Shown piece by piece: positions 1 to 9,139 of a DNA stretch of 64,000 bases (position 1 is the stretch's first letter; each line of letters starts with the position of its first letter). The notes under the pieces were generated by a model. The model saw only the letters and a list, made by a program, of their open reading frames with translations. It made no database searches and was not told the DNA's origin. The DNA comes from JADYZU01 sp964540965. Its GTDB lineage: Bacteria > Pseudomonadota > Alphaproteobacteria > Rhodobacterales > Rhodobacteraceae. The position numbers and the translations under genes are program-made. The stretch covers positions 62,001 through 126,000 of the forward strand of contig CAZIOT010000010.1 in the NCBI GenBank assembly GCA_964540965.1, given 5' to 3'.

Positions 1-611
1 TCGAACAGCACCACGTCGGGCACCTGTTCAAAGGCGGTGCCGCGGATCCAGCGGTGGTCCCAGTGCAGGCCGCAATGGACCGACATGACCTCGCCCAGGA
101 GACCGGCCTCGACCGCGGCGCGCATCCAGGCCATATGCGGCGACCAGCGGCCGTTCTGGTTGACGGCAAGCTGCAGGCCCCGCGCCTCGGCCAGGTCGCA
201 CAGCCGTTCGCCGGCGTCCAGATCGGTGACAAAGGGCTTCTGGCTCAGGACATGCTTGCCGGCGCGCAGCGCCTGTTCGACCAGCGGATAGCGTTCCTCG
301 GGATGCGGCGTCAGGTCCACGACCTCGATATCGCCGCGCCGCAGAAGCGCGGCATAATCGGTCAGCACCGCCGCGTCGGGAAAGAATTCCTCGGCCCGGG
401 CGCGGGCCTTGGCCTCGTCCCGCGACAGGATCGCCACCACGTCAAACCCGTGGCTGCGGTAGGCGTCGAGATGGGCGAAGGAAATCCCGCCGGCGCCGAT
501 CAGGGCGATGGGGTGGCGGCGTTTCGGCAGCGGCGGAAGGTAGGGCAGATCGGGGGCCTTGACCTCCAGCGCCTCGGCACTGGCAAGGGCGTAGTCGTCG
601 CGCTCGGCCAT
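1..611 (-). CDS. Gfo/Idh/MocA family oxidoreductase, C-terminal part missing
   Basis: This gene starts at 611 and runs off the left edge, so only the first 203 residues are visible. The visible part is an NAD(P)-binding Rossmann domain with the dinucleotide motif IGAGGIS at about residues 38-44. The family's usual EKP motif appears as QKP at residues 124-126 (GKHVLSQKPF). Family members oxidise or reduce a hydroxyl or keto group on sugars, inositols and glycosides. The start lies 3 bases past the stop of the upstream gene, so the two are in one operon. An extra leader of about 30 residues precedes the Rossmann fold. The substrate cannot be told from sequence. Confidence 0.85.
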   Translation of the reverse strand, partial: MAERDDYALASAEALEVKAPDLPYLPPLPKRRHPIALIGAGGISFAHLDAYRSHGFDVVAILSRDEAKARARAEEFFPDAAVLTDYAALLRRGDIEVVDLTPHPEERYPLVEQALRAGKHVLSQKPFVTDLDAGERLCDLAEARGLQLAVNQNGRWSPHMAWMRAAVEAGLLGEVMSVHCGLHWDHRWIRGTAFEQVPDVVLF

Positions 612-614
612 GCT

Positions 615-1688
615 CTACTCCATCAGCGGCAGGGTGCGCTTCGCCTTGGCCGAGGCGAAGGCGGTATCGACGATGCGCTGCCCGATGCGGCAGATCGCCG
701 GGTCGAGCGGCCCCCTCACCGCTCCGCCGGTCGAAAAGGCGTGCAGCACATGTTCGATGGGCGCTCGGTCAGGCGCGGCCAGCACATCGGCGGCGATGTC
801 ATGCGCCTCGGGCCGGGCGCGGGTTTGCAGGGTGACATGGGCGTCATAATCCCATGAGGTGATCGTGCCCTCGCTGCCGACGACGACGAAACCGCATTTC
901 GGCTGCGGCTGCGTCACCCAGGGGTCGGTGAAGGTGCCCCAGCGGGTCTCCATCCGGCTCAGGCCGCGAACGTAGCGCAGGACCGTGATCGCATGTTCGT
1001 CAACCTCGAGCCCCGGCGCCCCCCAGGTCGTCGCCGTGACCTCGATCGGCGCCTCGCCGTTCAGGAACCAGGTGCCCAGCGTCGCGCCATAGCCAAGATA
1101 GTCGAGCAGCGAGCCCCCGCCCGAAGCGGCCTTATACCACCACGAGTCCGGCTTCTGCCGCTCGACCTCATCCCGCGTCACCGCGATCTTGTCGGCAAGG
1201 TGATACAGCGGGCCTCGGTTGCCGTCGTAGAAATGCACCTCGCAGACCTGCCCGATGACGCCTTCGTCGATCAGGCGCTTGGTGGTGTTGTGGCTGCGAT
1301 ACCAGGCAAGCGGCCAGTTGATCGCCAGCCGCACCCCGGCACGGTCGCAGGCGGCGATCATGCGGTCGGCATCGGCAAGGCTGGCGGCAAAGGGCTTTTC
1401 CATCAGGATATCAGCGCCGAAGGGGGCGATCCTCTCGACCTCGGACCCATGGTCGCCGGTGGCGGGGCACAGGATCACCAGGTCGGGGCGGGTCGCCATG
1501 CAGGCGGCGGGGTCGGTGAACACCCGGTCGGGCGGGATCGCGAAATTGGCGATGGCGCCGGCCATCCGCGCCGGATCGGCATCGCAGATGCCGGCGATCT
1601 CGGCCTTGGGGTGATCGTGGACCTGGCGCAACAGGTCGCCCATGTGCATGTGGTCGAAGTTGATGCCGACAACCCTGAACCGCGCCAT
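615..1688 (-). CDS. Gfo/Idh/MocA family oxidoreductase with unusual nucleotide-binding motif
   Basis: The protein has 357 residues, normal for this dehydrogenase family. An EKP motif (DILMEKPF) sits at residues 97-99, and a second-domain sheet region follows with conserved aromatic residues (SWWYKAASGGGSLLDYLGYG). The N-terminus reads VVGINFDHMHMGD where most members have GxGxxG, so cofactor contacts may differ. The open frame continues upstream into the permease gene, but the ATG at 1688 begins the conserved fold and lies only 2 bases past the permease stop. It belongs to the same operon as the transporter and the other two oxidoreductases. Substrate unknown. Confidence 0.85.
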   Translation of the reverse strand: MARFRVVGINFDHMHMGDLLRQVHDHPKAEIAGICDADPARMAGAIANFAIPPDRVFTDPAACMATRPDLVILCPATGDHGSEVERIAPFGADILMEKPFAASLADADRMIAACDRAGVRLAINWPLAWYRSHNTTKRLIDEGVIGQVCEVHFYDGNRGPLYHLADKIAVTRDEVERQKPDSWWYKAASGGGSLLDYLGYGATLGTWFLNGEAPIEVTATTWGAPGLEVDEHAITVLRYVRGLSRMETRWGTFTDPWVTQPQPKCGFVVVGSEGTITSWDYDAHVTLQTRARPEAHDIAADVLAAPDRAPIEHVLHAFSTGGAVRGPLDPAICRIGQRIVDTAFASAKAKRTLPLME

Positions 1689-1690
1689 AG

Positions 1691-2662
1691 CTACCCCCTG
1701 CTGTCCGTCAGCCTGATATAGACCGCCGCCACCACCACGATGATGCCGCCAAAGATGATGCCGCGCAGCCCTTCGTCGATCTGCACCACGGTCAGAAGCG
1801 AGGTCAGCACCTGCAGGATCAGCGCGCCGACGATGGTGCCGGAATAGGATCCACGCCCGCCGAAGATCGAGGTGCCGCCGATCACCGCCGCGGCGACCGC
1901 GGGCAGCAGGCGGGGTTCGACCAGCGACAGCGACGGCGCCTTGATGAGGCCGACATACAGCAGGCCGGTGATGCCGGCGATCAGCGCCGACAGCGTGTAA
2001 AGCGCCAGATACAGCTGCCAGGGCCGCAGCCCCGACAGCCGGGCCGCGTTCTCGTTCGCGCCGACGGCATAAAGCAGGCGGCCAAAGCCGGTGCGCGTCT
2101 GCATCCAGATGATGAAGGCCGCGAAGGGCACGAACAGCACCAGTGCGTTCGGAATCCCCCAGGTCAGCCCGGTGCCCAGCCATTCGATGAAGGCCGGGAT
2201 CTCGGACCCGGTGGCGATGGTGAACCGTTGGTAAACCTGCAGGCAGCCGATGCCGATCAGCCCGGTGCCCATGGTCATGATCAGCGGATGCACCCGGCAG
2301 ATGCCGATGCCGAACCCGTTGAGAAGCCCCATCAGCACTGCCGGCACGAGCGCGAGCAGGATCGCCGGCCCGGCGCCGATCAAGGGCACCTGCGTTGCCA
2401 TGACGAAGGACGCGATCGTCGCCACGCTGGCCGCCGACAGGTCGATGCCGCCGGTATACATCGTCAGGTTCTGGCAGGCGGCAAGCATCGCCAGCGGCAC
2501 CGCGAACTTGATCGTGTTGGCCAGCCAGAACGGCGTCACCTGGCCGGGGCCAAGGTGGAACACCAGCACCAGCACCGCCAGCAGCACCAGAAGCGGCAGG
2601 ATCGGATAGTCGCGGATCAGCCGCAAAAGGCCGCCGCCGCCGGTTTCGACCGATGCGCTCAT
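1691..2662 (-). CDS. Ribose-class (CUT2) ABC transporter permease
   Basis: This 323-residue hydrophobic protein is of the BPD_transp_2 (RbsC/XylH) type, with about 8-10 predicted membrane segments. The family motif GGIDLSAASVAT lies near one-quarter of the length, and GGTSIFGGRGS/GTIVGALILQ lies near the C-terminus. It forms part of the inner-membrane channel of a monosaccharide importer. Its start codon overlaps the stop of the preceding permease by four bases (ATGA), so translation is probably coupled. With the next gene it gives two different permeases, suggesting a heterodimeric channel. The longer open frame reaching 3361 overlaps the other permease and is not used. Confidence 0.92.
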   Translation of the reverse strand: MSASVETGGGGLLRLIRDYPILPLLVLLAVLVLVFHLGPGQVTPFWLANTIKFAVPLAMLAACQNLTMYTGGIDLSAASVATIASFVMATQVPLIGAGPAILLALVPAVLMGLLNGFGIGICRVHPLIMTMGTGLIGIGCLQVYQRFTIATGSEIPAFIEWLGTGLTWGIPNALVLFVPFAAFIIWMQTRTGFGRLLYAVGANENAARLSGLRPWQLYLALYTLSALIAGITGLLYVGLIKAPSLSLVEPRLLPAVAAAVIGGTSIFGGRGSYSGTIVGALILQVLTSLLTVVQIDEGLRGIIFGGIIVVVAAVYIRLTDSRG

Positions 2663-3609
2663 GCCCGTTTCCCCCGCAAGGCGACGATGCCGCCGATCAT
2701 GACGACCACGGCCATGATCGTGCCCTCGATGATGGTGGTCACGTTCGGATCGACCGACAGAAGTGTCAGATCCAGCCGCACCAGCCGCAGGATGAAGACG
2801 GCGATGATCGGCCCGATCAGCCCGCCGACGCCTCCGGTCAGCGCCACGCCGCCCAGCACCACGGCAGCGACGGCGGCCATCAGATAGGGGCCGGGAATGG
2901 GCTCTCCCACGCCGGTGGCAAGGGTCAGCGACAGCCCGCCCATCGCGGCAAAGACGCCGCCGATGGCATAGGCGGCGATCCGCGTCGGCCCGATGGCCAC
3001 GCCGGATCGGAAGGCGGCCGTGGCATCCGATCCGATGGCATAGATGCGCAGGCCCAGCCGCGACCGCGACAGGGGCCACCAGATCACGGCAAGGGCCACG
3101 ACCAGCACCGCGACCGCATTCGGCAGCCAGCCGGTCGGCGGCACATAGCCCAGCGTCAGGTCGCGCAGCCATTGCGTCGCCGTGCCGCCCGGTCCCTTGA
3201 GGATCAGCAGCGCCACGCCGCGCCAGACATACATCATCGCCAGCGTCACCACGATGTCGGGCACCCGCGTCAGCACGATCAGCCCGCCGTTGACCGCGCC
3301 CATCGCCGCACCCGCGGCCAGCGTCACCAGCACCGCCGGAATCGTCCCGCCCACGCCCCATTGCGCCATCAGGCTGGCCGAGGTCACCCCCGCCACCGCC
3401 ATGACCGAGGCGACCGACAGGTCGATGCCGCCTGCGATGACCACCACCGTCATCGCCGCGGTGGCAAAGGCAAAAGGCAGCACGGTGCGGGCCAGCGATT
3501 CAAGGCCCGAGGCGCCGAAGGTGGGCTGGATGACCTTGGTCAACACCAGCAGCAGGACCAGAAACCCGGCCAGCCCGATGACCCAGGCATTGCGTCGCAA
3601 GACCCGCAT
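2659..3609 (-). CDS. Ribose-class (CUT2) ABC transporter permease
   Basis: This is the second permease of the importer, 316 residues, with the typical GGIDLSVASVMAVAGV motif and the C-terminal GGVALTGGVGG element. The ATG at 3609 overlaps the ATPase stop (ATGA). A GTG one codon earlier is possible, but the coupled ATG is preferred. Paired, non-identical permeases are common for CUT2 systems that carry sugars, polyols or sugar acids. The cargo is unknown. Confidence 0.92.
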   Translation of the reverse strand: MRVLRRNAWVIGLAGFLVLLLVLTKVIQPTFGASGLESLARTVLPFAFATAAMTVVVIAGGIDLSVASVMAVAGVTSASLMAQWGVGGTIPAVLVTLAAGAAMGAVNGGLIVLTRVPDIVVTLAMMYVWRGVALLILKGPGGTATQWLRDLTLGYVPPTGWLPNAVAVLVVALAVIWWPLSRSRLGLRIYAIGSDATAAFRSGVAIGPTRIAAYAIGGVFAAMGGLSLTLATGVGEPIPGPYLMAAVAAVVLGGVALTGGVGGLIGPIIAVFILRLVRLDLTLLSVDPNVTTIIEGTIMAVVVMIGGIVALRGKRA

Positions 3610-5096
3610 CACGCCGCCCCCCGGTCCGCCGCCGTCAGGCCATAGGCGGCGCGCAGCAGGTTGGCCTCGGTCGCCTCGGCTGCCGGGATTTCGTCCACCA
3701 CGCGGCCACCGAAGATGACGATGGCGCGGTCGCAGGCCTGCGCCACCTCGGCCAGTTCGGATGTGTAATACAGCACCGCCGCCCCCTGCGCCGCCAGATC
3801 GCGGCAGAGCTGGTAGATCTGCCGCTTGGTCCGCACGTCGATGCCGCGGGTCGGGTCGAACAGCAGCAGCGTCTCGACTCCATGGGCGATCCAGCGGCCG
3901 ATGGTCACCTTCTGCTGGTTGCCGCCCGACAGCCGCCGCACCTCGCCCTGCGCGCGGGTGTCGATCTGCAACCGCTCGATGGCCTCGCCGACCTTTGCCG
4001 CCTCTTCGGCCATGCGGATCGGCCCCCAGCCCGAGACCGGCGCAAGGCCCGGCAGCGCGATGTTTTCCCGCACCGAACGGACCATGGCCAGCGCCTCGGT
4101 CCGGTTGCCGGGAACCAGCGTCAGGCCGGCGGCGATGGCATCGGCGGGGTGGCGAAAGCTGCGGTCGGTGCCGTCTACGCTGATGCGGCCCGCCGCAGGG
4201 CGGCGAAAGCCCGACAGCGCCTCGAACAGCTCGTCCTGCCCCTGCCCTTCAAGGGCCACGACCCCCAGCACTTCGCCGCTGTGCAGCGCAAAGGATACAT
4301 CGGCGAGCTTGGTTCCCACCGCCAGCCGATCGACCGCCAGCCGCACCGGGCCGCGGCTGTGGGCGTGTCCGGCGGCCACCGCCGCGGCGGGCGCCAGCCT
4401 TTCGCCCAGCATCAGTTCGACCACCCGTTCCTCGACCCCCGGCGCGATGGCCAGATCGCCGACCGTCGCCCCGTCGCGCAGCACGGTGGCGCGGTCGCAG
4501 ATCGCGGCGATTTCGGGGAAACGGTGCGATATATAGATCACCGACCGCCCGGCATCGGCCTGTCCGCGCACGACCTTCAGCACGCGGTCGACAAGATCGG
4601 TCGGCAGCGCCGCCGTCACCTCGTCCAGCAGCAGCACATCGGGTTCCGACGCCAGCGCCCGCGCGATGTCGAGGATCCGGAGCGAGGCGAGCGGCAGCGC
4701 GCCGATGCGGTCGTCAAGGCGAAGACCGCTGACGCCCAGTTCGCTGACCCAATGCCGGAACGGTTCGACCGGCGTGCCGCCCAGCCGCAGGTTCTGCGCC
4801 ACGTCAAGATCGGGGATCAGCGCCGGTTCCTGATAGACCGGGATCAGCCCGGCCCTGCGCGCCGCTGCGGGCGAGCCGAAGCGGACCTCCTGCCCCTTGA
4901 TGCGGAACGATCCGCCGTCATGCGGCTGCGCCCCGGTCAGGCATTTGACGAAAGTGGACTTGCCGGCGCCATTGGCCCCCATCAGGGCCACGATCTCGCC
5001 CTTGCGCAAGGCAAGGCTGGCATCGCGCAGGGCGCGCACGGCGCCAAAGCTTTTCGTCACATGGGCGGCATCAAGGATCGGGGCTTCTTCGGTCAT
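3609..5096 (-). CDS. Ribose-class ABC transporter ATP-binding protein (duplicated)
   Basis: The 495-residue protein has two nucleotide-binding domains in tandem, the RbsA/MglA layout. The first has Walker A GANGAGKST at residues 40-48, Walker B VLLLDEV, and a degenerate signature (LPLASLRILDIARA in place of LSxGxxQ). The second has a good signature, LSGGNQQKVTIG, and LLFDPTRGID, with the relaxed Walker A (LEGQGQDE) usual for this half. It energises the two permeases. It overlaps the genes on both sides by four bases, so transcription and translation are tightly coupled. Confidence 0.92.
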   Translation of the reverse strand: MTEEAPILDAAHVTKSFGAVRALRDASLALRKGEIVALMGANGAGKSTFVKCLTGAQPHDGGSFRIKGQEVRFGSPAAARRAGLIPVYQEPALIPDLDVAQNLRLGGTPVEPFRHWVSELGVSGLRLDDRIGALPLASLRILDIARALASEPDVLLLDEVTAALPTDLVDRVLKVVRGQADAGRSVIYISHRFPEIAAICDRATVLRDGATVGDLAIAPGVEERVVELMLGERLAPAAAVAAGHAHSRGPVRLAVDRLAVGTKLADVSFALHSGEVLGVVALEGQGQDELFEALSGFRRPAAGRISVDGTDRSFRHPADAIAAGLTLVPGNRTEALAMVRSVRENIALPGLAPVSGWGPIRMAEEAAKVGEAIERLQIDTRAQGEVRRLSGGNQQKVTIGRWIAHGVETLLLFDPTRGIDVRTKRQIYQLCRDLAAQGAAVLYYTSELAEVAQACDRAIVIFGGRVVDEIPAAEATEANLLRAAYGLTAADRGAA

Positions 5097-5878
5097 GGGT
5101 GGCCTTCCGTCGGATCGGCGGGGCGGGCCACGGCCCGCGGCAAGGGCGCGGCGGTGACACCGGCGGGGCGGTATTCCAGCCCGACAAAGCCGGCATAGCC
5201 CTGCCCGTGCAGCCAGTTCAGCCGGTCGGTCAGGTCAAGCCCGCCGCTGCCCGGCGCGCCGCGGCCGGGATGGTCGGCGACATGAAGGTGGAAAACGCGG
5301 TCGATGCGGCTGCCGATCACCTCCTCGGTCCGTTCGCCCATCACGCCGGAATGATAGATGTCATAGGTCATGCCGATTTCGGGGCGGCCCACTTCGTCGA
5401 TGATGTCCAGCCCCTCGGCGGTGTCCCAAAGGTAATAGCCGGGATGGTCGACCAGGGTGTTCAGGGGTTCGATCCCCAGCCGCACGCCGCTGCCGGCCAG
5501 CACATCGGCGGCCCGCACCAGCACCGCGACCAGCGCCGCGCGCTGTTCGCTGCGGGACCGGCCCGGCAGGTCGTCGCCGGTCTGGGCGATCAGCACCCCG
5601 CAGCCAAGGCGCTGCGCCACGGCCTTGCTGTCGGCCAGCCCGGCCAGGAAATCGTCATGGTTCGCCGGATCGGTCAGCGCGATCATCGGCTCGGCCACCA
5701 TGGCGGCCAGGGGCAGGCCGGTTTCGGCCAGCGCATCGGCGATGGCGCCGATATCCTTGTTGCGCCAGTGCCAGAATTCGACGGCCCCAAGCCCGGCGGC
5801 ATGGGCCGCGCGGATGCGGCCGGGGAAATCCGGCGCGGCTTCGGCGAACAGCCATTCGATACAGGCGGAATACCTCAT
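5093..5878 (-). CDS. Hydroxypyruvate-isomerase-like TIM-barrel protein
   Basis: This 261-residue protein belongs to the xylose isomerase-like TIM-barrel superfamily and most resembles the Hyi branch. Visible metal-site elements are EPLN, TYDIYHSG, HLHVADHPGRGAPGSG and a closing GLEYRP, all at the positions expected in Hyi proteins. Family activities include hydroxypyruvate isomerisation, sugar epimerisation and, in glycoside clusters, beta-elimination or hydration of 3-keto sugars. It sits between the binding-protein gene and the ATPase gene, so it most likely acts on the imported compound. The exact reaction is inferred only. Confidence 0.8.
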   Translation of the reverse strand: MRYSACIEWLFAEAAPDFPGRIRAAHAAGLGAVEFWHWRNKDIGAIADALAETGLPLAAMVAEPMIALTDPANHDDFLAGLADSKAVAQRLGCGVLIAQTGDDLPGRSRSEQRAALVAVLVRAADVLAGSGVRLGIEPLNTLVDHPGYYLWDTAEGLDIIDEVGRPEIGMTYDIYHSGVMGERTEEVIGSRIDRVFHLHVADHPGRGAPGSGGLDLTDRLNWLHGQGYAGFVGLEYRPAGVTAAPLPRAVARPADPTEGHP

Positions 5879-5943
5879 GCGGCTCCGTTTGCGGCAAGGG
5901 ATCCCGGCCGCCGTTCGGGCGGGGATGCGTCGCTGACGGGTAT

Positions 5944-5970
5944 GCGGCGGCCCCGCAGGGGGGCCGCCGC
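5944..5970 (-). promoter_or_regulatory. Strong stem-loop after the binding-protein gene
   Basis: An 11-bp perfect stem (GCGGCGGCCCC with GGGGCCGCCGC) and a five-base loop lie just past the stop of the substrate-binding protein gene and before the isomerase gene. No U-tract follows. A hairpin here probably stabilises or partly terminates the mRNA, so that the binding protein is made in excess over the other transporter parts. Confidence 0.6.
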
Positions 5971-5977
5971 GGTTGCC

Positions 5978-7006
5978 TTATTCGCCGGGACCGGCGCAGG
6001 CGATGACCTGATCCATCGTATAGGTGGTCCAGCCCGGAATCTCGACCGAGACCGGCCATTCCGGGTCAAGGTTCGGGTTGGCGGCCGCGGCGAGCGACGC
6101 CTTGCCCTCGTCCGAGACGTTGTCCCACAGCACCGGGGTCACATGCACGGTGTTCGAGTCCGGCATCTGCCCGTTCAGGATCTGCAGCGCCAGCGCGACA
6201 CCCGCGCCGCCGATCGAACCGGGGTTCGACACGGCCGCGCCCTGCAGCCCCTCGACCGAGGACAATTGCCCGACAAAGCCCGCGTTGTCGGCACCGACCA
6301 CCGGAACCAGCGGCGCACCGGATTCGACCAGCGCGTCGACGATCACGTTGTCGATGCCCGAGGTCCAGACCCCGCCGAACGGAATGCCCGAGGCGAGGAT
6401 GTCCAGCATCTGCTGCTTGCCCACATCCTGCTGCCAGCCGGTGAACACCTCTTGCGCGATGGTGATGCCCGGATATTCGGCCATCGCCCGGCGGAAGCCG
6501 GCATCGCGGTCATTGTCGGCACCGGCACCGGCGGCGCCGCGCATGTAGACCACGGCACCTTCGCCGCCCATCTGCTCGAACAGCCACTTGGCGCCCAGAT
6601 AGGCGTATTCTTCCTGGTTGTTCGAGATGTTCCAGGCGCTGGGTTCGGTCACGGCCTGGTCGACGGCGACGACGACGATGCCGGCGGCGGTCGCCTCGGC
6701 AATCGCGGCATTGACCGCATCGGCAGACGACGGATTGACGACGATGGCATCGACACCGGCCTGGATCAGGTTGCGGATATCCTCAAGCTGACCCGCCGCA
6801 TCGGTGTTGCGGTGGGCGATGTTCAGGCTTTCGACCTCGCCCGAGGCCAGCGCCTGCGCCTTCATCGCGCAGACCATTTCCTCGCGCCAGCCGTTGCCCT
6901 GCACCGTGTTCGAGATGCCGATCGTATAGGGCCCCTCGGCCATGGCGGTCCCGGCCAGACCGGACAGAAGCGCCGCACCTGCGGCACCTTGCAGAAATTT
7001 CTTCAT
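5978..7006 (-). CDS. Sugar ABC transporter substrate-binding protein
   Basis: The 342-residue protein is of the periplasmic binding protein type 4 class (ribose/xylose-like). It begins with a signal peptide (MKKFLQGAAGAALLSGLAGTAMA, cleaved before EGP) and continues with YTIGISNTVQGNGWREEM. It captures the substrate in the periplasm. The ATG at 7006 is chosen because GGGAGGA lies at good distance and it begins the signal peptide; an in-frame ATG at 7036 would add ten residues. A strong hairpin follows the gene. The ligand is unknown. Confidence 0.92.
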   Translation of the reverse strand: MKKFLQGAAGAALLSGLAGTAMAEGPYTIGISNTVQGNGWREEMVCAMKAQALASGEVESLNIAHRNTDAAGQLEDIRNLIQAGVDAIVVNPSSADAVNAAIAEATAAGIVVVAVDQAVTEPSAWNISNNQEEYAYLGAKWLFEQMGGEGAVVYMRGAAGAGADNDRDAGFRRAMAEYPGITIAQEVFTGWQQDVGKQQMLDILASGIPFGGVWTSGIDNVIVDALVESGAPLVPVVGADNAGFVGQLSSVEGLQGAAVSNPGSIGGAGVALALQILNGQMPDSNTVHVTPVLWDNVSDEGKASLAAAANPNLDPEWPVSVEIPGWTTYTMDQVIACAGPGE

Positions 7007-7050
7007 GTATCGTCCTCCCAAATGACGAGCCTTCACTCGTTTCCTTGCCC

Positions 7051-7962
7051 CTATTTCACATAAGGGCGCAACACGTCGCGGGCCAAGAGAAAACCGCGCT
7101 TGACCTTGTCGTCCGTCCCTTCGAACACGCGGTCCTCGTGCTCGATCACCACCGGCCCGTCATAGCCGGCGCGGTAGAGGCCGGAAAAGAACACCGACCA
7201 GTCGACTTCGCCCAGGCCCGGCATCCGCGGAATCTGCCAGCCCATGCCGGCCGACAGGATGCCGCGTTCATAAAGGCCGTCGCGGTCGACCATCAGATCC
7301 TTGGCATGGACATGCGCCATCTTCGGCCCGAATTCGGCGATGAAGCGGGCCATGTCGATGAATTGCAGCACCAGATGGCTGGGGTCGAAATTCATCCCCA
7401 CCCCGTCCCAGTGTTCGAAAATCCGCCGCCAGATCCGCGGGCTGTAGGCGATGTTGTGCCCGCCCGGCCATTCGTCGTTGGAAAAGATCATCGGGCAGTT
7501 TTCGAAGGCGAGCGTGACGCCGCTGTCGCGCGCGTGCTTCACGATGTCGGGAAAGATCGCCTGCGCGCGGTCCCAGTTCTCGTCCACGGTCAGCTTGCGG
7601 TCGCCGCCGACAAAGGTGTTGACCACACCTACCCCCATCAGCCCGGCGGCGGTGATGACCTTTTTCAGATGGCCGATGACCTGTTCGCGGTGATCGGCGT
7701 CCGGATGCAGCGGGTTGGGATAATAGCCAAGCCCGGAAATGGTCAGCCCCCGCGCCGTCACCGCCCCTGCGATGTCCTGTCCGCGGCCGCGGGTCATGCC
7801 GTCCACGTCGATATGGCTGGTGCCGGCATAGCGCCGCGCCTCGCCGCCGCCAGCGGGCCAGCAGGCGATTTCCAGGGTCTCGAACCCGGCGCCGGCGGCC
7901 CAGTCGGCGACCCCCTCAAGCGGCGTGTCGGGAAAAGGTGCGGTCAGGATGCCGAGTTTCAT
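7051..7962 (-). CDS. Sugar phosphate isomerase/epimerase family TIM-barrel protein
   Basis: The protein has 303 residues of the AP_endonuc_2 / xylose isomerase-like TIM-barrel superfamily. Likely metal ligands are in TLAFENCPM (Glu), MNFDPSHLVLQ (Asp and His), HVHAKDL (His) and VVIEHEDR (Glu). It is clearly different from the Hyi-like protein of the same operon. It is cotranscribed with the oxidoreductase immediately upstream (12-base gap). A pair of such barrels with Gfo/Idh/MocA enzymes recalls systems that open 3-keto glycosides, but the substrate here is not established. Confidence 0.85.
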   Translation of the reverse strand: MKLGILTAPFPDTPLEGVADWAAGAGFETLEIACWPAGGGEARRYAGTSHIDVDGMTRGRGQDIAGAVTARGLTISGLGYYPNPLHPDADHREQVIGHLKKVITAAGLMGVGVVNTFVGGDRKLTVDENWDRAQAIFPDIVKHARDSGVTLAFENCPMIFSNDEWPGGHNIAYSPRIWRRIFEHWDGVGMNFDPSHLVLQFIDMARFIAEFGPKMAHVHAKDLMVDRDGLYERGILSAGMGWQIPRMPGLGEVDWSVFFSGLYRAGYDGPVVIEHEDRVFEGTDDKVKRGFLLARDVLRPYVK

Positions 7963-7974
7963 GTGGTCTCTCCC

Positions 7975-9114
7975 TCAGTTCGCCGGAATGTCCACCCATC
8001 GGCCCTCGCGGGCCGAGGCGATGACGGCATCGCAGAACAGCATTTCGGCATGGCCGTCCTCGAAGGTGGCCCAGGTCGAACCGGCCTGCCGCGTGCCCGC
8101 GTGAATATCGGCATAGACTGCCTTGAAAAAGCTGTGGAAACTGTCGGCAAACCCTTCGACATGGCCGCCGGGCAGCGCCGCCGCTGCGGCGCCCGTCGCA
8201 TTCATCAGGCTGGCGTCGCGCTGCAGGATCTGGTTCGGCGCACCGCGATGGCCGATCCACAGATGGTCGGGATGTTCGCTGTCCCAGCTTGCCGCGGCCT
8301 TTGCCCCGGCGATTTCCCATGTAAGCGCGTTCTTCTTTCCGAAGCTGACCTGCGACGTGGTGAAGGCGCCCCGCGCCCCTCCCGGATAGCGCAGCAGGAT
8401 CGCCGCCGCGTCATCGGTGCGGATCGTCCGCTTTTCGGTCGCGCCGGTGGCGGCCTGAAACGATTCGACCGGCCCCGTCGGTTTGTCGCGTTCGGTCAGG
8501 AAGGTGGCCAGATCGGCCATGACCGCGCTGGGCCGCAGCCCGCAGATGAAGCCGGTCAGATCGGCCCAATGCGTGCCGATGTCACCGACCGAGCGCAGCT
8601 CGCCGCCTTCCTCGGTCTCGAGCCGCCAGTTCCAGTCGCCGGGAAGCGCCAGCCAGTCCTGATGGTAATGGCCGGTAATCAGGCGGATTTCGCCCAGCTC
8701 GCCCGCCGCCACCATGCCATGCGCCTGCTGGTTCAAGGGATAGAAACGGATGTTGTAGCAGACCGCCGCGACCTTGCCCGAGGCTTTGGCCAGCGTCACC
8801 ATCTCGCGGCTTTGATCGGCGGTCATCGCCAGCGGCTTTTCGCAGATCACATGCTTGCCCGCGGCAAGGATCGCCTTGACCTGCGGGTAATGCAGATGGT
8901 TGGGCGAGGTGACATGCACCACGTCCACCGCCGGATCGGCGCACAGATCCTCGAGCGAGCCATAGGCCTTGACCACCCCCAGCGCCCGCGCCCGGTCGGC
9001 GCCGCGCGGCCCGGTCGACCCCAGCACCCCCGCGACATTCACCCCCAGCCGGCGCAGGGCGCCGATATGGACCGTGCCGATGAAACCCGTGCCGATGACT
9101 GCTGCGTTGACCAT
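7975..9114 (-). CDS. Gfo/Idh/MocA family oxidoreductase
   Basis: The 379-residue protein has the Rossmann motif AVIGTGFIGTVH at the very N-terminus and the family's EKP motif in HVICEKPLAM. The central segment (WNWRLETEEGGELRSVGDIGTHW) carries the conserved G-D-x-x-x-H signature. It is a probable NAD(P)-dependent sugar or glycoside dehydrogenase. The ATG at 9114 starts directly at the Rossmann strand; the open frame to 9222 enters the neighbouring SDR gene and is not used. It lies between the SDR and isomerase genes of one operon. Confidence 0.88.
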   Translation of the reverse strand: MVNAAVIGTGFIGTVHIGALRRLGVNVAGVLGSTGPRGADRARALGVVKAYGSLEDLCADPAVDVVHVTSPNHLHYPQVKAILAAGKHVICEKPLAMTADQSREMVTLAKASGKVAAVCYNIRFYPLNQQAHGMVAAGELGEIRLITGHYHQDWLALPGDWNWRLETEEGGELRSVGDIGTHWADLTGFICGLRPSAVMADLATFLTERDKPTGPVESFQAATGATEKRTIRTDDAAAILLRYPGGARGAFTTSQVSFGKKNALTWEIAGAKAAASWDSEHPDHLWIGHRGAPNQILQRDASLMNATGAAAAALPGGHVEGFADSFHSFFKAVYADIHAGTRQAGSTWATFEDGHAEMLFCDAVIASAREGRWVDIPAN

Positions 9115-9139
9115 CTGTCCCCCCGTTAGCGCCACCATT

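Noticed and set aside
1691..5096. First ABC transporter as the xylose importer XylGH
   Set aside because: It is in a separate operon with its own RpiR regulator, about 7.6 kb from xylB, and has two permeases and non-xylose enzymes.
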